Positions 1 through 9,722 of a DNA stretch of 64,000 nucleotides are shown piece by piece. Source of the stretch: Limimaricola sp. G21655-S1. GTDB lineage: Bacteria > Pseudomonadota > Alphaproteobacteria > Rhodobacterales > Rhodobacteraceae. The stretch covers positions 62,001 to 126,000 of the forward strand of contig NZ_JAPWGO010000007.1 of the NCBI RefSeq assembly GCF_027213785.1, read 5' to 3'. The position numbers and the translations under genes are program-made. Each line of letters starts with the position of its first letter. Position 1 is the first letter of the stretch. The notes beneath the pieces are model-generated. The model was not told the origin of the DNA and searched no databases. It was given only the letters and a program-made list of their open reading frames with translations.

Positions 1-71
1 TAACGCGAAACGCCGAAGACCCGTCAAGGTCCCCGGCGCTCGGATCGCTTTGCCACGCAGCCGGCTAGGCC

Positions 72-821
72 TCAGCCCTCGGCATAGGCCTGCATCACCT
101 CGTCGGAGGCCTCGACATTGGTGGTGACGGTCTGCACGTCGTCGTCATCCTCGAGCGTCTCCACCAGCTTCATCAGCTTGGCGAACTCCTCGGCGTCGAG
201 CGGCGTGCGGTTCTGCGGCTTCCAGATCAGCTTGGTGGTCTCACTCTCGCCGAGCGAGGCCTCGAGCGCCGTCGCCACCTCGTTGAGATCGGTGTCGGCG
301 CAGTAGATCCAGTGGCCGTCCTCGTCGCTCTCGACATCCTCGGCGCCGGCCTCGATCGCGGCCATCATCACCGTGTCGGCATCGCCGACCTCGGCCTTGT
401 AGTGGATTTCGCCCTTGCGATCGAACATGAAGGACACCGAGCCGGTCTCGCCGAGATTGCCGCCGCTCTTGCCGAAGGTCGAGCGCACGTTCGAGGCGGT
501 GCGGTTGCGGTTGTCGGTCATCGCCTCGACGATGACGGCGACGCCGCCGGGACCGTAGCCCTCGTAGCGGATCTCGTCATAGCTCTCGGCGTCGCCGCCC
601 TGCGACTTCTTGATGGCGCGGTCGATCACGTCCTTGGGGACCGAGACCGACTTGGCCTCCTTCACGGCCATGCGCAGGCGCGGATTCTTGTCGGGATCGG
701 GGTCGCCCATCTTGGCGGCGACGGTGATCTCCTTGGAGAGCTTCGAGAACAGCTTGGAGCGCGCGGCGTCCTGCCGCCCCTTGCGGTGCTGGATGTTGGC
801 CCATTTGGAATGGCCGGCCAT
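72..821 (-). CDS. yebC: YebC/PmpR-family DNA-binding regulatory protein
   Basis: This 249-residue protein is full length for the YebC/PmpR (TACO1) family. It opens with the family signature [18 protein letters not shown] and continues with the conserved acidic middle and C-terminal domains. Members act in the cytoplasm as DNA-binding regulators, and recent work on the family links them to translation at proline stretches. It is the last gene of a leftward group with a carrier, a metallophosphoesterase and 5-FCL. The ATG at 819-821 starts exactly at the family N-terminus. Confidence 0.95.
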   Translation of the reverse strand: MAGHSKWANIQHRKGRQDAARSKLFSKLSKEITVAAKMGDPDPDKNPRLRMAVKEAKSVSVPKDVIDRAIKKSQGGDAESYDEIRYEGYGPGGVAVIVEAMTDNRNRTASNVRSTFGKSGGNLGETGSVSFMFDRKGEIHYKAEVGDADTVMMAAIEAGAEDVESDEDGHWIYCADTDLNEVATALEASLGESETTKLIWKPQNRTPLDAEEFAKLMKLVETLEDDDDVQTVTTNVEASDEVMQAYAEG

Positions 822-896
822 GGCGGGGCTCCTGTCGTGATATGCGAAAGTCCGGGTCTCTATATGCCAGCCCCCGCGAAGGGGGCAAGCGGTCCC

Positions 897-2675
897 TCAA
901 AGCGGGAAGAACAGCGGAATCACCAGCGAGGCGGTCAGCGCGGTCAGCACGTTGAGCGGCACACCGATCTTCAGGAAGTCGGAGAACTTGTAGCCCCCCG
1001 GCCCATAGACCAGCGTGTTGGTCTGATAGCCGATCGGCGTCGCGAAAGCGGCCGAGGCGCCGAACATCACCGCCACGATCAACGGCCGCGGATCGACACC
1101 CAGCGCCTGCGCCAGGCCGATCGCCACCGGCGTCAGGATCACTGCCACAGCGTTGTTCGACACGATCTCGGTCAGCACGGAGGCCAGCAGATAGACCACC
1201 AGCACCAGCGCCCAGCTCGGCAGGTGCATCAGACCGGGTGTCAGCCACTCGACCAGCAGCGATACCGCGCCGGAGTGATCGAGCCCCGCCCCCACCGCCA
1301 GCATCCCGAAGATCAGCGCCAGCAAGCGCCCGTCGATGAAGCCGAACGCCTCGTCGGCGTCGATGCAGCGTGTCAGCAGCACCACCGCCACGCCGATGAA
1401 GCTCATCACCGCGATGTTGGCGACACCGATTGCCGAGAGGCCGACGATGGCAAAGAGCACGGCGAGCACGATCGGCGCATGGCTGCGGCGATAGGCACGC
1501 TCGGTCGGCTGGGCGACGTTGACGAGGTTCATGTCGGTGGCAAGCCGTTGGATGTCGGCCATCGCACCTTCGAGCAGCAGCGTGTCACCGACCCTCACCA
1601 CCAGATCGTCGATCTGGCGACCGATGTTCTTGTCGCGGCGATGGACCGCAAGGGTATAGACGCCGTAGCGGCGGCGCAGGCGCAGATCGCCGAGCTTGCG
1701 GCCCACCATGCGGCAGTCGGGCGTGATCAGCACCTCGACCGTGGTGGTTTCCACCGCCGACACCTGATCGACGCGGCGCAGGCTCTTGTTGGCCTGAAGG
1801 GACAGAAGTTCGGTCATCGCGGTTCGCAGCACCACCCGGTCGCCGACCTCGAGCGTGACACCGGTGAGGTTGCGCCGGAGCGAGGCGTCGCCGCGCACCA
1901 CGTCGATCAGCCGCACGCCTTCGCGCTTGAACAGCTGCACGTCGGTGACCTCGCGGCCGATCAGGTTGCTGTCGGGCGGAATCACCGCCTCGGTGAAGAA
2001 GCGCATCTTCGACTTGCCCGAAAGCAGCCCCGCCATGGAATCCCGGTCCGGCAGCAACTTGCGGCCGATCAGCCCCAGATAGGCCACTGCCACACCAGCC
2101 ATGAGCAGCCCGGCGCCGGTGATCTCGAAGATGCCGAAAGGCTCCATGCCGGCGGCCTGCACCACGCCGTCGACCAGCAGGTTGGTCGAAGTGCCGATCA
2201 GCGTCAGCATGCCACCGAAGATGGCAAAGTAGCTCAGCGGGATCAGCAGCTTCGAAGGCTGATGCCCCATCTGCGCCGAAAGCCGCACGAAGATCGGGAT
2301 CATCACAACCACGATCGGCGTGTTGTTGATGAAGGCCGACATGGCGAGCACGGTGAAGGTGAGCGTGATCAGCGTCGTTCTGGGACGCTTTTCGACATGA
2401 CGGGCGGCCTGGGCCGAGATCCAGTCGAGCGCACCGGTCCGCACGAGGGCACCCACCACCACGAAAAGCGCGGCGATGGTCCACGGGGCCGGGTTGGCGA
2501 AGATGCCGATGGCTGCGGCCTCGGGCAGGATGCCCAGAACGAGCATGGTGATGGCGCCGGTGATCGCCACCACCTCGACGGGATAGATCTCGCGCAGGAA
2601 CGCCAGGAACATGGCCAGCACGATCAGCATCGCGGCGATCGCTTCGGCCTCGGACGACAGGGAAATGCCGAACAT
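897..2675 (-). CDS. SLC13-family anion permease with two RCK_C (TrkA-C) domains
   Basis: This 592-residue inner-membrane protein has an N-terminal block of hydrophobic helices (about residues 5-200), then two soluble TrkA-C/RCK_C-like repeats (about 205-285 and 300-375), then a second helix block to the C-terminus. That layout is typical of bacterial SLC13/DASS-type carriers annotated as Na+-coupled dicarboxylate, citrate or sulfate transporters. The substrate cannot be read from sequence. The helical segment containing INNTPIVVVMIPIF matches the conserved SNT-like substrate/Na+ loop of the family. The ATG at 2673-2675 is preceded by GGAAGG at good spacing; an upstream TTG is less likely. Confidence 0.88.
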   Translation of the reverse strand: MFGISLSSEAEAIAAMLIVLAMFLAFLREIYPVEVVAITGAITMLVLGILPEAAAIGIFANPAPWTIAALFVVVGALVRTGALDWISAQAARHVEKRPRTTLITLTFTVLAMSAFINNTPIVVVMIPIFVRLSAQMGHQPSKLLIPLSYFAIFGGMLTLIGTSTNLLVDGVVQAAGMEPFGIFEITGAGLLMAGVAVAYLGLIGRKLLPDRDSMAGLLSGKSKMRFFTEAVIPPDSNLIGREVTDVQLFKREGVRLIDVVRGDASLRRNLTGVTLEVGDRVVLRTAMTELLSLQANKSLRRVDQVSAVETTTVEVLITPDCRMVGRKLGDLRLRRRYGVYTLAVHRRDKNIGRQIDDLVVRVGDTLLLEGAMADIQRLATDMNLVNVAQPTERAYRRSHAPIVLAVLFAIVGLSAIGVANIAVMSFIGVAVVLLTRCIDADEAFGFIDGRLLALIFGMLAVGAGLDHSGAVSLLVEWLTPGLMHLPSWALVLVVYLLASVLTEIVSNNAVAVILTPVAIGLAQALGVDPRPLIVAVMFGASAAFATPIGYQTNTLVYGPGGYKFSDFLKIGVPLNVLTALTASLVIPLFFPL

Positions 2676-2741
2676 CGTCAAAACCTTCCGGGGCGGCCGA
2701 GTGTCACGGCCGGAACTCTACTATGGCCCATGGCCGAAATC

Positions 2742-3557
2742 TCACGCGGGGCCCGTCTGCGACAAGCGGCCACCCTGTCGCACCATCTCCACCCGCGAGG
2801 CGAGGCCGGTGCGGTCGTCGGTCTCGACATAGAGGCCGCACAGGGTGACCTCCTCCATCGCCGGGGTGAAGCGCCCGCCCGGCATGCCGGTGACGAAGCG
2901 CCTGAGCGGCTCGTCCTTCTGCATGCCGATGACGCTGTCGTAATCGCCGCACATGCCGGCATCCGACTGGAAGGCGGTGCCACGCGGCAGGATCGTCGCA
3001 TCCGCCGTGGGCACATGGGTGTGAGTCCCCACCACGATCGAGGCGCGACCGTCGCAGAAATGCCCCACGCCCATCTTCTCGCTCGTCGCCTCGCAATGGA
3101 TGTCGATCAGACTCGCCGCGACCGCCCCCCCCGGCGGGTGCGCCTTGAGTACCGGCTCCAACGCCGAGAAGGGATCGTCATAGGGGCGGCTCATGAAGAC
3201 CTGCCCCAGAACCTGCGCCACCAGGACCTTGCGGCCCCGCGTCGCCTCGAACACCCGCGCGCCGGTGCCGGGGGCGGATTTGGAGTAGTTCAGCGGCCGG
3301 ATGATGCGCGGCTCGGCCTCGCAGAACCGCAGCATGTCCTTCTGGTCGAAGGCGTGATCGCCCAGCGTGATGACATCGGCGCCCGCCTCGAGAAGGCCCT
3401 TGGCATGCTCGATCGAGAGACCTCGCCCGCCGGTGGCGTTCTCGCCGTTGACCACCACGAAATCGAGCCGCCAGTCGCGGCGCAGGCCCGGGAGCCGCTC
3501 CGCCACGGCCTGCCGGCCACCGCGACCCATCACGTCGCCAAGGAACAATATTCTCAT
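2742..3557 (-). CDS. TIGR00282/YmdB-family metallophosphoesterase
   Basis: This 271-residue protein has the metal-binding motifs of the calcineurin-like YmdB group: GDVMGRGG at the N-terminus, VNGENATGG, GDHAFDQK and GTHTHVPTADA near the C-terminus. YmdB relatives are phosphodiesterases acting on cyclic nucleotides or RNA ends, but the in vivo substrate here is unknown. The ATG at 3555-3557 places the first metal ligand a few residues from the start, as in the family; an in-frame extension upstream is not supported. It lies between 5-FCL and the SLC13 carrier on the same strand. Confidence 0.9.
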   Translation of the reverse strand: MRILFLGDVMGRGGRQAVAERLPGLRRDWRLDFVVVNGENATGGRGLSIEHAKGLLEAGADVITLGDHAFDQKDMLRFCEAEPRIIRPLNYSKSAPGTGARVFEATRGRKVLVAQVLGQVFMSRPYDDPFSALEPVLKAHPPGGAVAASLIDIHCEATSEKMGVGHFCDGRASIVVGTHTHVPTADATILPRGTAFQSDAGMCGDYDSVIGMQKDEPLRRFVTGMPGGRFTPAMEEVTLCGLYVETDDRTGLASRVEMVRQGGRLSQTGPA

Positions 3558-3693
3558 CCCGTCGGTGTTAGGGCGGCCATTTGCAAAGGGCAAGCGAAGC
3601 GTCGCCACCATGCGATGTCACGTTGCGATGCCGCGCGAACCGCCCGATCCGCCGGCAGGGGCCGTAACGAAACGCCCGTTCCGCCAGCCCGGC

Positions 3694-4260
3694 TCAGCCT
3701 GGCACGACGATTCCGGTTTCGGTCACGATCAGGTCCAGCGGTTGGTCCGTGGGTTCGACCGGAATCTCCTCCGCCTCCTGCGCGGCGAAGGCGAACCCCA
3801 CCGCCATGACCGGCCCCGAGGCCCGCAGCCGTTCAAGTGTCCGGTCGTAGAAACCGCCGCCATAGCCGAGCCTGTGCCCGTGCCGGTCGAAGGCCACCAG
3901 CGGCACGATGACGATCTCGGGCGTGATCCACTCGCCCGCCACCGGGACATGCGCGCCGAAATGCCCCTCTTCGAGCGCGCAGCCCGGGGTCCATTCGCGA
4001 AACCGCAATGGCCGCCCCGCCCCCTCGATCACCGGCACGCCGATGCGTGCATGGGAGGATGCGGCCTCCATGGCGGGCAGCGGGTCGATCTCGCTGCGCA
4101 TCGGCATGTAGCCCGCGATCGGTCGCGCCGGGTGTTCCAGCAGCCAGCGGGTCAAGTGTTCGGCCTGGGTGCTGGCGGAACGGTGCGCCAGTTCGCGGCG
4201 CAGAAACGCCGCCTCGCGCGCGGCCTTCTTGCGAGCCGCAAGGCCAGTGATGCCGCTCAC
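3694..4260 (-). CDS. 5-formyltetrahydrofolate cyclo-ligase
   Basis: This 188-residue enzyme has the usual family length. It converts 5-formyl-THF to 5,10-methenyl-THF using ATP, clearing an inhibitory folate in one-carbon metabolism. The diagnostic motif GYGGGFYDRTL is present near the C-terminus, and the N-terminal basic helix (AARKKAAREAAFLRREL) matches the family. The start is taken as GTG at 4258-4260, which overlaps the mgtE stop (GTGA), so translation is probably coupled to mgtE. The longer upstream reading frame is a shadow of mgtE. Confidence 0.93.
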   Translation of the reverse strand: MSGITGLAARKKAAREAAFLRRELAHRSASTQAEHLTRWLLEHPARPIAGYMPMRSEIDPLPAMEAASSHARIGVPVIEGAGRPLRFREWTPGCALEEGHFGAHVPVAGEWITPEIVIVPLVAFDRHGHRLGYGGGFYDRTLERLRASGPVMAVGFAFAAQEAEEIPVEPTDQPLDLIVTETGIVVPG

Positions 4261-5645
4261 AACAGGATCACCGAGGCGAGGCCGAGGAAGGCGAAGAAGC
4301 CCACCACGTCCGTGACCGTGGTCACGAAGGTGCCCGAAGCCAGCGCCGGGTCGATGCCGAAGCGGTCGAGCACGACCGGCACGACCACACCCGACAGCCC
4401 CGCCACCACGAGGTTGATCACCATGGCCACGGCGATCACCGCGCCGAGCATCGGCGAGCCGAACCAGACGAGGCCGACGATTCCCATCACCACGGCGAAG
4501 GCCAGCCCGTTGATCAGCCCCACCGCCACCTCGCGCCGGATCACCCGCCAGACGTTCGAGGTGGTCAGGTCGCGCGTGGCGATGGCGCGCACCGCGACGG
4601 TGAGCGACTGGGTCCCCGCATTGCCGCCCATCGAGGCGACGATCGGCATCAGCACGGCAAGGGCCACGAGACCGGCGATGGTCTCCTCGAACAACGAGAT
4701 GACCAGCGAGGCGATGATCGCCGTGCCGAGATTCACCGCGAGCCATGGCAGCCGCTGCTTGGTGGTTTCGCGCACCGAATCCGACAATTCGCTCTCGCCG
4801 CCGACGCCGGCGAGGCGAAGGATGTCCTCCTCGTGCTCCTCGTCGAGCACGTTCATCGCGTCGTCGATGGTGATCACCCCGACCAGCCGGTCGTCGTCAT
4901 CGACAACCGGCGCCGAGATCAGGTGATACTGGTTGAAGGCGTAGGCCACCGCACCCTCGTCATCCTCGATATGAAAGGTGCGAAAGCTCTCTTCGGTGAT
5001 GTCGCGCAGTGGCGTCGAGCGGGGCTTGGACAGGAGCCGCCCGATCTGCACGTAGCCCACGGGCTTCATGCGCGGATCGACCAGCATCACGTGGTAGAAC
5101 TGATCCGGCAGCGTATCCGAGCGGCGTAGGAAATCGATCGCCTCGCCCACGGTCCAATGTTCGGGCGCGCGCACCACCTCGACCTGCATCAGGCGGCCGG
5201 CGGATTCCTCGGGATAGGCCAGCGCCTTTTCGACCGCGATCCGGTCGGTGGCGGCCAGCGCGTCGAGCACGGCGGCCTGCTGATCCTCGTCGAGATACTC
5301 GACGAGGTCGACCACGTCATCGGATTCGAGCTCGCGAACCGCCTCGGCCAGCTCCGTCGGCGCGAGCGACTGGATGATCTCCTCGCGAAGGTTGTCGTCG
5401 AGTTCCGAGAGGATCTCGCCATCCATCCCGCCCTTCCAAAGGGCCAGCAGCGCGCGGCGATCTCGCGCGTCGATCTGCTCAAGCAGGTCAGCGATATCGG
5501 CGGGGTGGAGCGGCGCGAAGATCGTGTCGAGCCGCGCCGCATCGCCGGCCTCGACCGCGTCGAGCACCTCGTCGAAGAGCCGCGCCGGAAGGCCGAAATC
5601 GTCCTCGTCGCTGTCCGGCTCGTGGCTTTCGATCTGGTCGTCCAT
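4257..5645 (-). CDS. mgtE: Magnesium transporter MgtE
   Basis: This 462-residue Mg2+ channel/transporter shows the standard order: an acidic N-terminal MgtE_N superhelix (about residues 25-130), a pair of CBS domains (about 135-260) and five hydrophobic helices at the C-terminus (about 285-462). The conserved pore segment containing PIVASMGGNAGTQS is present. In the family the cytosolic N and CBS domains close the pore when Mg2+ is high. The ATG at 5643-5645 gives the normal N-terminus; 17 extra residues upstream are unlikely. It is followed by 5-FCL with overlapping stop and start codons. Confidence 0.95.
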   Translation of the reverse strand: MDDQIESHEPDSDEDDFGLPARLFDEVLDAVEAGDAARLDTIFAPLHPADIADLLEQIDARDRRALLALWKGGMDGEILSELDDNLREEIIQSLAPTELAEAVRELESDDVVDLVEYLDEDQQAAVLDALAATDRIAVEKALAYPEESAGRLMQVEVVRAPEHWTVGEAIDFLRRSDTLPDQFYHVMLVDPRMKPVGYVQIGRLLSKPRSTPLRDITEESFRTFHIEDDEGAVAYAFNQYHLISAPVVDDDDRLVGVITIDDAMNVLDEEHEEDILRLAGVGGESELSDSVRETTKQRLPWLAVNLGTAIIASLVISLFEETIAGLVALAVLMPIVASMGGNAGTQSLTVAVRAIATRDLTTSNVWRVIRREVAVGLINGLAFAVVMGIVGLVWFGSPMLGAVIAVAMVINLVVAGLSGVVVPVVLDRFGIDPALASGTFVTTVTDVVGFFAFLGLASVILL

Positions 5646-5754
5646 GGCATCTCCCGGTGTTGGCGCGGACCATAATGGATGTTCGCGCAACGGCAACCGG
5701 AGCGCAGGGCACCGGCCGATTTACCTGCGCGCGCGCCGCTCCTATCCTTCGCCC

Positions 5755-7044
5755 ATGACACAGACATTGCACCTGGGCCAGACCCTGAACTTCACCGGCG
5801 ATCCCTTCATCGAAGGCCCCGCCGCCGCCACCCATTCAAGCCGCGGCGCGGTGCTGGTCGAGGGTGGCCGGGTCGTCGCCACCGGCGAGGCCGACGCGCT
5901 GCGGGCGCGACATGGCGGCGCGGAGGTGATCGATCACGGCGAGGGGCTGATCCTGCCGGGCTTCGTCGATGCGCATATGCATTACCCCCAGACCGGGATG
6001 ATCGCGAGCTGGGGCAAGCGGCTGATCGACTGGCTCAACAGCTACACCTTTCCCGAGGAAGGCAAGTTCGCCGACCGCGCCTATGCCGACGAGGTCGCGG
6101 GCCGTACGCTCGACCTCGCCATCGCCAACGGCACCACGACGCTCACGAGCTTCTGCACGATCCATCCCGGCAGCGTCGATGCCTTTTTCGAGGCGGCCGA
6201 GGCGCGCGGCATGGCAGCCTTCGCGGGCAAGACCTGCATGGACCGCAACGCGCCCGATTTCTTGCGAGACACCGCGCAGAGCGCACATGACGACAGCAAG
6301 GCGCTGATCGCGCGCTGGCACGACAAGGGCCGCGCCCGCTATGTCATCACGCCGCGCTTTTCGCCCACCTCGACGCCGGAGCAGCTAGACGCGCTGGGCG
6401 CGCTCTGGGCCGAACATCCGTCCTGCCTGATGCAGACGCACCTATCGGAGCAGGTGGACGAGATCGAATGGGTGAAGGGCCTGTACCCGGAGGCGCGCGA
6501 CTATCTCGACACCTACGAGGCGCATGGCCTCTTGGGCGAACGCGGTCTCTACGGCCACGCCATCCATCTGGAGCCGCGCGAGGCGGACCGCCTGCGCGAG
6601 GTCGGGGCCGGGCTCGTGCACTGCCCGACATCGAACACCTTCATCGGCTCGGGCATCTTCGACATGGCCGCGCGGGTGGCCGAGGGGCAGCGGATCGGGC
6701 TGGCCTCGGATACGGGTGGCGGCTCGTCCTTCTCGATGCTACGGGTAATGGGCGCCGCCTATGAGCTGGGCCAGCTCAGGCGCAACCCGATCCACCCCGC
6801 GCAGCTCCTGTGGCTCGCCACCGAAGGCTCGGCCAAGGTGCTGCATGCCGAAGGCGATATCGGCCGCCTCGCGCCCGGCGCGGCTGCCGACATGATCGTG
6901 CTGGATCTCGCCTCGACCCCCGGAATCGCCCAGCGCTCGGCGCTGGCCGCGGACATCTGGGAGGCCCTGTTCCCGACGATCATGATGGGGGACGACCGCG
7001 CAATCACCGCTACCTATGTGGCGGGCCAGCGTATGAAGGGCTAG
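5755..7044 (+). CDS. guaD: Guanine deaminase
   Basis: This 429-residue amidohydrolase matches bacterial guanine deaminase in length. Metal and substrate motifs are visible in order: FVDAHMHYPQTG (HxH metal site), MQTHLSEQVDEI, LYGHAIHLEPRE and ASDTGGGSSFSML. It hydrolyses guanine to xanthine and ammonia in purine catabolism. The ATG at 5755 was chosen because the protein then starts at the family N-terminus; the longer frame upstream overlaps the mgtE region antisense. No purine riboswitch or purine operon is seen next to it. Confidence 0.93.
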   Translation: MTQTLHLGQTLNFTGDPFIEGPAAATHSSRGAVLVEGGRVVATGEADALRARHGGAEVIDHGEGLILPGFVDAHMHYPQTGMIASWGKRLIDWLNSYTFPEEGKFADRAYADEVAGRTLDLAIANGTTTLTSFCTIHPGSVDAFFEAAEARGMAAFAGKTCMDRNAPDFLRDTAQSAHDDSKALIARWHDKGRARYVITPRFSPTSTPEQLDALGALWAEHPSCLMQTHLSEQVDEIEWVKGLYPEARDYLDTYEAHGLLGERGLYGHAIHLEPREADRLREVGAGLVHCPTSNTFIGSGIFDMAARVAEGQRIGLASDTGGGSSFSMLRVMGAAYELGQLRRNPIHPAQLLWLATEGSAKVLHAEGDIGRLAPGAAADMIVLDLASTPGIAQRSALAADIWEALFPTIMMGDDRAITATYVAGQRMKG

Positions 7045-7159
7045 TCCCCGTTTCGGAAAGCTGCGCGTCGAGGCGAGATCACCTTTGCCACGGTGCGCAG
7101 CGGCCTGATGACTTTGTTCCTGAAATACGCAAATCCTGCCATTGCCAGCCGCGCGCCGC

Positions 7160-7972
7160 TCAGCAGGTCTGGCGCAGCAGTTCCAGCGCCTCGGCGTGAA
7201 TGCCCGCATTGGCGGCCGCAATGACGCGCCCGCCCTCATGCGCCGGGCCGCCCTGCCAGTTGGTGACGACGCCTCCTGCGGCCTCGATCACGGCGATGGG
7301 GGCGCATATGTCATAGCTGTTGAGCCCCGCCTCGATCACGAGGTCGACCTGCCCCAGCGCCACCAGCGCATAGGCGTAGCAATCCATGCCATAGCGCGTC
7401 AGCCGGGCCTTCCGGCTCACGGCTTCGAAGCCCGCCTGTTCGGCCGGACTGCCGACTTCGGGAAAGGTGGTCATCACGATCGCTTCGGAAAGCGCGCGGG
7501 ACGCACCCGTCGCAAGACGACTTTCCCCCAGCGGCCCGTCAAGACGCGCGATGCCCAAGCCCCCCTCGAAACGTTCGCCGATATAGGGCTGGTCGATCAC
7601 TCCGAAAATCGGTCCGTTCTCGTCGCGAACCGAGATCAAAACGCCCCATGTGGGGGTCCCGGCAATATAGGCGCGGGTGCCGTCGATCGGGTCGAGCACC
7701 CAGGTCAGCCCGCTGGTTCCGGGTTCGGCGCCGTATTCCTCGCCGAGGATCGCGTCCTCGGGACGTCGCTGTGCCAATACCGCCCGCATCGTGCGTTCGG
7801 CCGCGCGGTCGGCCTCGGTGACCGGGTCGAAACCGACCCCGTCGCCGGTCTTGTCATCGACGCCGATGCCCTGCCGGAAGTGGCGCAGCGTCTCGGGCCT
7901 CGCGGCATCGGCCAAGGCATGGGCCGTGGCAACGATGTCGCGGATGAGATCGGGTGAGTATGTGCCGGTCAT
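7160..7972 (-). CDS. hisN: Histidinol-phosphatase (inositol monophosphatase fold)
   Basis: This 270-residue protein belongs to the inositol monophosphatase superfamily and is closest in pattern to the HisN branch, which removes phosphate from histidinol phosphate in histidine synthesis. Metal-binding motifs seen are GEEYG, WVLDPIDGTRAYIAGTPTWG and the C-terminal SYDICAPIAVIEAAGG. The ATG at 7970-7972 gives a family-like N-terminus. It is convergent with guaD and downstream of a divergently starting XRE gene. A general IMPase role is the alternative. Confidence 0.85.
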   Translation of the reverse strand: MTGTYSPDLIRDIVATAHALADAARPETLRHFRQGIGVDDKTGDGVGFDPVTEADRAAERTMRAVLAQRRPEDAILGEEYGAEPGTSGLTWVLDPIDGTRAYIAGTPTWGVLISVRDENGPIFGVIDQPYIGERFEGGLGIARLDGPLGESRLATGASRALSEAIVMTTFPEVGSPAEQAGFEAVSRKARLTRYGMDCYAYALVALGQVDLVIEAGLNSYDICAPIAVIEAAGGVVTNWQGGPAHEGGRVIAAANAGIHAEALELLRQTC

Positions 7973-8073
7973 GAAGCGCCCATCCTGCTCGGACGGATCG
8001 GCCGCCCGACGGCGGCGGTAGCGCGCGGACGGCGCCCCGGTCAAGACCGGGGACCGTCCTCCAACGGGTGCTT

Positions 8074-8442
8074 TCAGGCGGCGTCGCTCAGCACGCGGGC
8101 CAGGTCGAACAGGCGGCGGCGCTGCTGTTCGGGGATCGCGTAATAGGACCTCAGCAGTTCCAGCGCCTCGCGGTCGGCCATCACGTCGCCGGGCATGTCG
8201 CCGGGCCGGGCCTCGGGCTCCGCCGCGTCCATGCCCTCGAAGAAGAAGGACACCGGCACGCCGAGCGCGTGGGCGATGTCCCACAGACGCGAGGCGCTGA
8301 CGCGGTTCATGCCGGTTTCGTATTTCTGGATCTGCTGGAACTTGATGCCGACCTTTTCGGCTAGCTGCTGCTGGGTCGTGCCATTCATCCAACGGCGATG
8401 ACGGATGCGCTTGCCAACATGGACGTCAACGGGATGCTTCAT
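8074..8442 (-). CDS. XRE-family helix-turn-helix transcriptional regulator
   Basis: This 122-residue protein has a Cro/C1-type HTH at about residues 10-65 (KRIRHRRWMNGTTQQQLAEK and FQQIQKYETGMNRVS) followed by a short C-terminal region rich in charged residues. Small XRE proteins of this shape are common in single copy in Rhodobacteraceae chromosomes; their regulons are mostly unknown. It lies 101 bp upstream of hisN on the same strand. Its own upstream region carries near-repeated GTTGCAAA sequences that could be its operator. Confidence 0.88.
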   Translation of the reverse strand: MKHPVDVHVGKRIRHRRWMNGTTQQQLAEKVGIKFQQIQKYETGMNRVSASRLWDIAHALGVPVSFFFEGMDAAEPEARPGDMPGDVMADREALELLRSYYAIPEQQRRRLFDLARVLSDAA

Positions 8443-8919
8443 CGGCTGTCCTTCTTAACCTTCTGCGCCCAAATGCGGTACTCGACCGGACGCTGCGCGT
8501 TGCAAATGTTTTTCGGGCACGCATGCCCATCAGTATATATCCATTTAGACACGCATCGGTTGCAAAGGTCATCATGGCTTTTTGGTCATGACCCGGGTCA
8601 AATGGACAGTGAAACTGTCCGGAAGGTCAGGACCGCAGAGCAAACCCGTGTTTCCTTTGGCGAATCGTGGCTGAACAGCACGGGATCGGTCCATGAACCT
8701 GTCTTGAACGGCGCGCTTGCGATCAGGGGCTGCCAAACCAACCCGGGAAGCAGTCTGCGGCGAGGCTCGTTCCCGCACTTCCGGACGCGCATCGGCGCCG
8801 TGATCAGTGGCCTTCGAGCCTTGTTACCACACTGCGGCGCCAACGGCGTCAGGCTTGAAAAGCGCCGCCCAATCCCCAATATCGAAACCGAGCAGTTTTT
8901 CTTCTGACCGGAGGTCTCA
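8443..8919. other. 477-bp divergent intergenic region with two palindromes
   Basis: No gene is supported here; the long plus-strand frame through it has no recognisable protein features. The region separates the leftward XRE gene from the rightward BI-1/YccA gene and must hold both promoters. It contains a perfect 12-bp palindrome, TGACCCGGGTCA, at 8589-8600 and a GGACAGT-GAA-ACTGTCC dyad at 8604-8620. It also has two GTTGCAAA boxes at about 8499-8506 and 8559-8566. Confidence 0.5.
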
Positions 8920-9696
8920 ATGGCTGAATTCAATACGATCCGCGCGACGGCCGGGGCCCGCTCCGCTCGGATCGACGAAGGGCTTCGCGCCCACATGAAC
9001 AAGGTCTACGGCACGATGTCCGTGGGCATGCTGATCACCGCCGCGGCGGCGTGGGCTATTTCGGGTCTGGCGACCACGACCGACCCGGCGCTCGCGGCCG
9101 CGCAGATCGGCACTGGCAAGTATCTGACCAGCTTCGGTGCCGCGATCTATGCTTCGCCGCTGAAATGGCTGATCATGTTCGCGCCGCTGCTGTTCGTCTT
9201 CGGCTTCTCCGCCGGCATGAACCGCATGTCGGCCGCCACCGCGCAGGTCGTCTTCTACGCCTTCGCCGCGGTGATGGGCCTGTCGCTCAGCTCGATCTTC
9301 CTCATCTTCACCGGCGTCTCGATCATTCAGGTGTTCCTGATCACCGCCATCGCCTTCGCGGGGCTGTCGCTTTACGGCTATACCACGAAGAAGGACCTGT
9401 CGGGTTTCGGCACCTTCCTGATCATGGGCGTGATCGGCCTGATCGTGGCCTCGATCGTGAACATCTTCCTCGCCTCCTCGGCGGTGGCCTTCGCCATCTC
9501 CGTGCTGGGCGTGCTGATCTTCGCCGGCCTGACCGCCTATGACACGCAGAACATCAAGAACATCTATGTGAGCCATGCGGCCCACGGTGACAGCGAGTGG
9601 CTGGGGAAAGCCGCCATCATGGGCGCGCTGCAGCTCTACCTCGACTTCATCAACATGTTCATGTTCCTGCTGCAGCTTTTCGGCAATCGCGAATAA
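8920..9696 (+). CDS. Bax inhibitor-1/YccA-family membrane protein
   Basis: This 258-residue inner-membrane protein has about seven hydrophobic helices and the family's short polar N-terminus (residues 1-30). It also has a conserved acidic/helical C-terminal end (YLDFINMFMFLLQLFG), which is typical of the BI-1/YccA group. YccA-type members modulate FtsH protease, and others behave as pH-gated Ca2+ leaks. The start ATG at 8920 is preceded by GGAGGT at good spacing. A clear terminator follows at 9723-9750, so the gene is probably monocistronic. Confidence 0.93.
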   Translation: MAEFNTIRATAGARSARIDEGLRAHMNKVYGTMSVGMLITAAAAWAISGLATTTDPALAAAQIGTGKYLTSFGAAIYASPLKWLIMFAPLLFVFGFSAGMNRMSAATAQVVFYAFAAVMGLSLSSIFLIFTGVSIIQVFLITAIAFAGLSLYGYTTKKDLSGFGTFLIMGVIGLIVASIVNIFLASSAVAFAISVLGVLIFAGLTAYDTQNIKNIYVSHAAHGDSEWLGKAAIMGALQLYLDFINMFMFLLQLFGNRE

Positions 9697-9722
9697 GCTT
9701 CGTGACAGACGAAATCGATCCA

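Noticed and set aside
312-3809. Very long plus-strand frame (1165 codons) over the yebC-metallophosphoesterase region
   Set aside because: It is His/Arg/Gly-rich, antisense to four recognisable minus-strand genes, and shows no domain. This is the usual shadow frame of high-GC coding DNA.
8398-8907. Plus-strand frame of 169 codons in the XRE-YccA gap
   Set aside because: No domain, no Shine-Dalgarno and mixed composition. It overlaps the XRE start and the palindromes, so the region is better read as regulatory.
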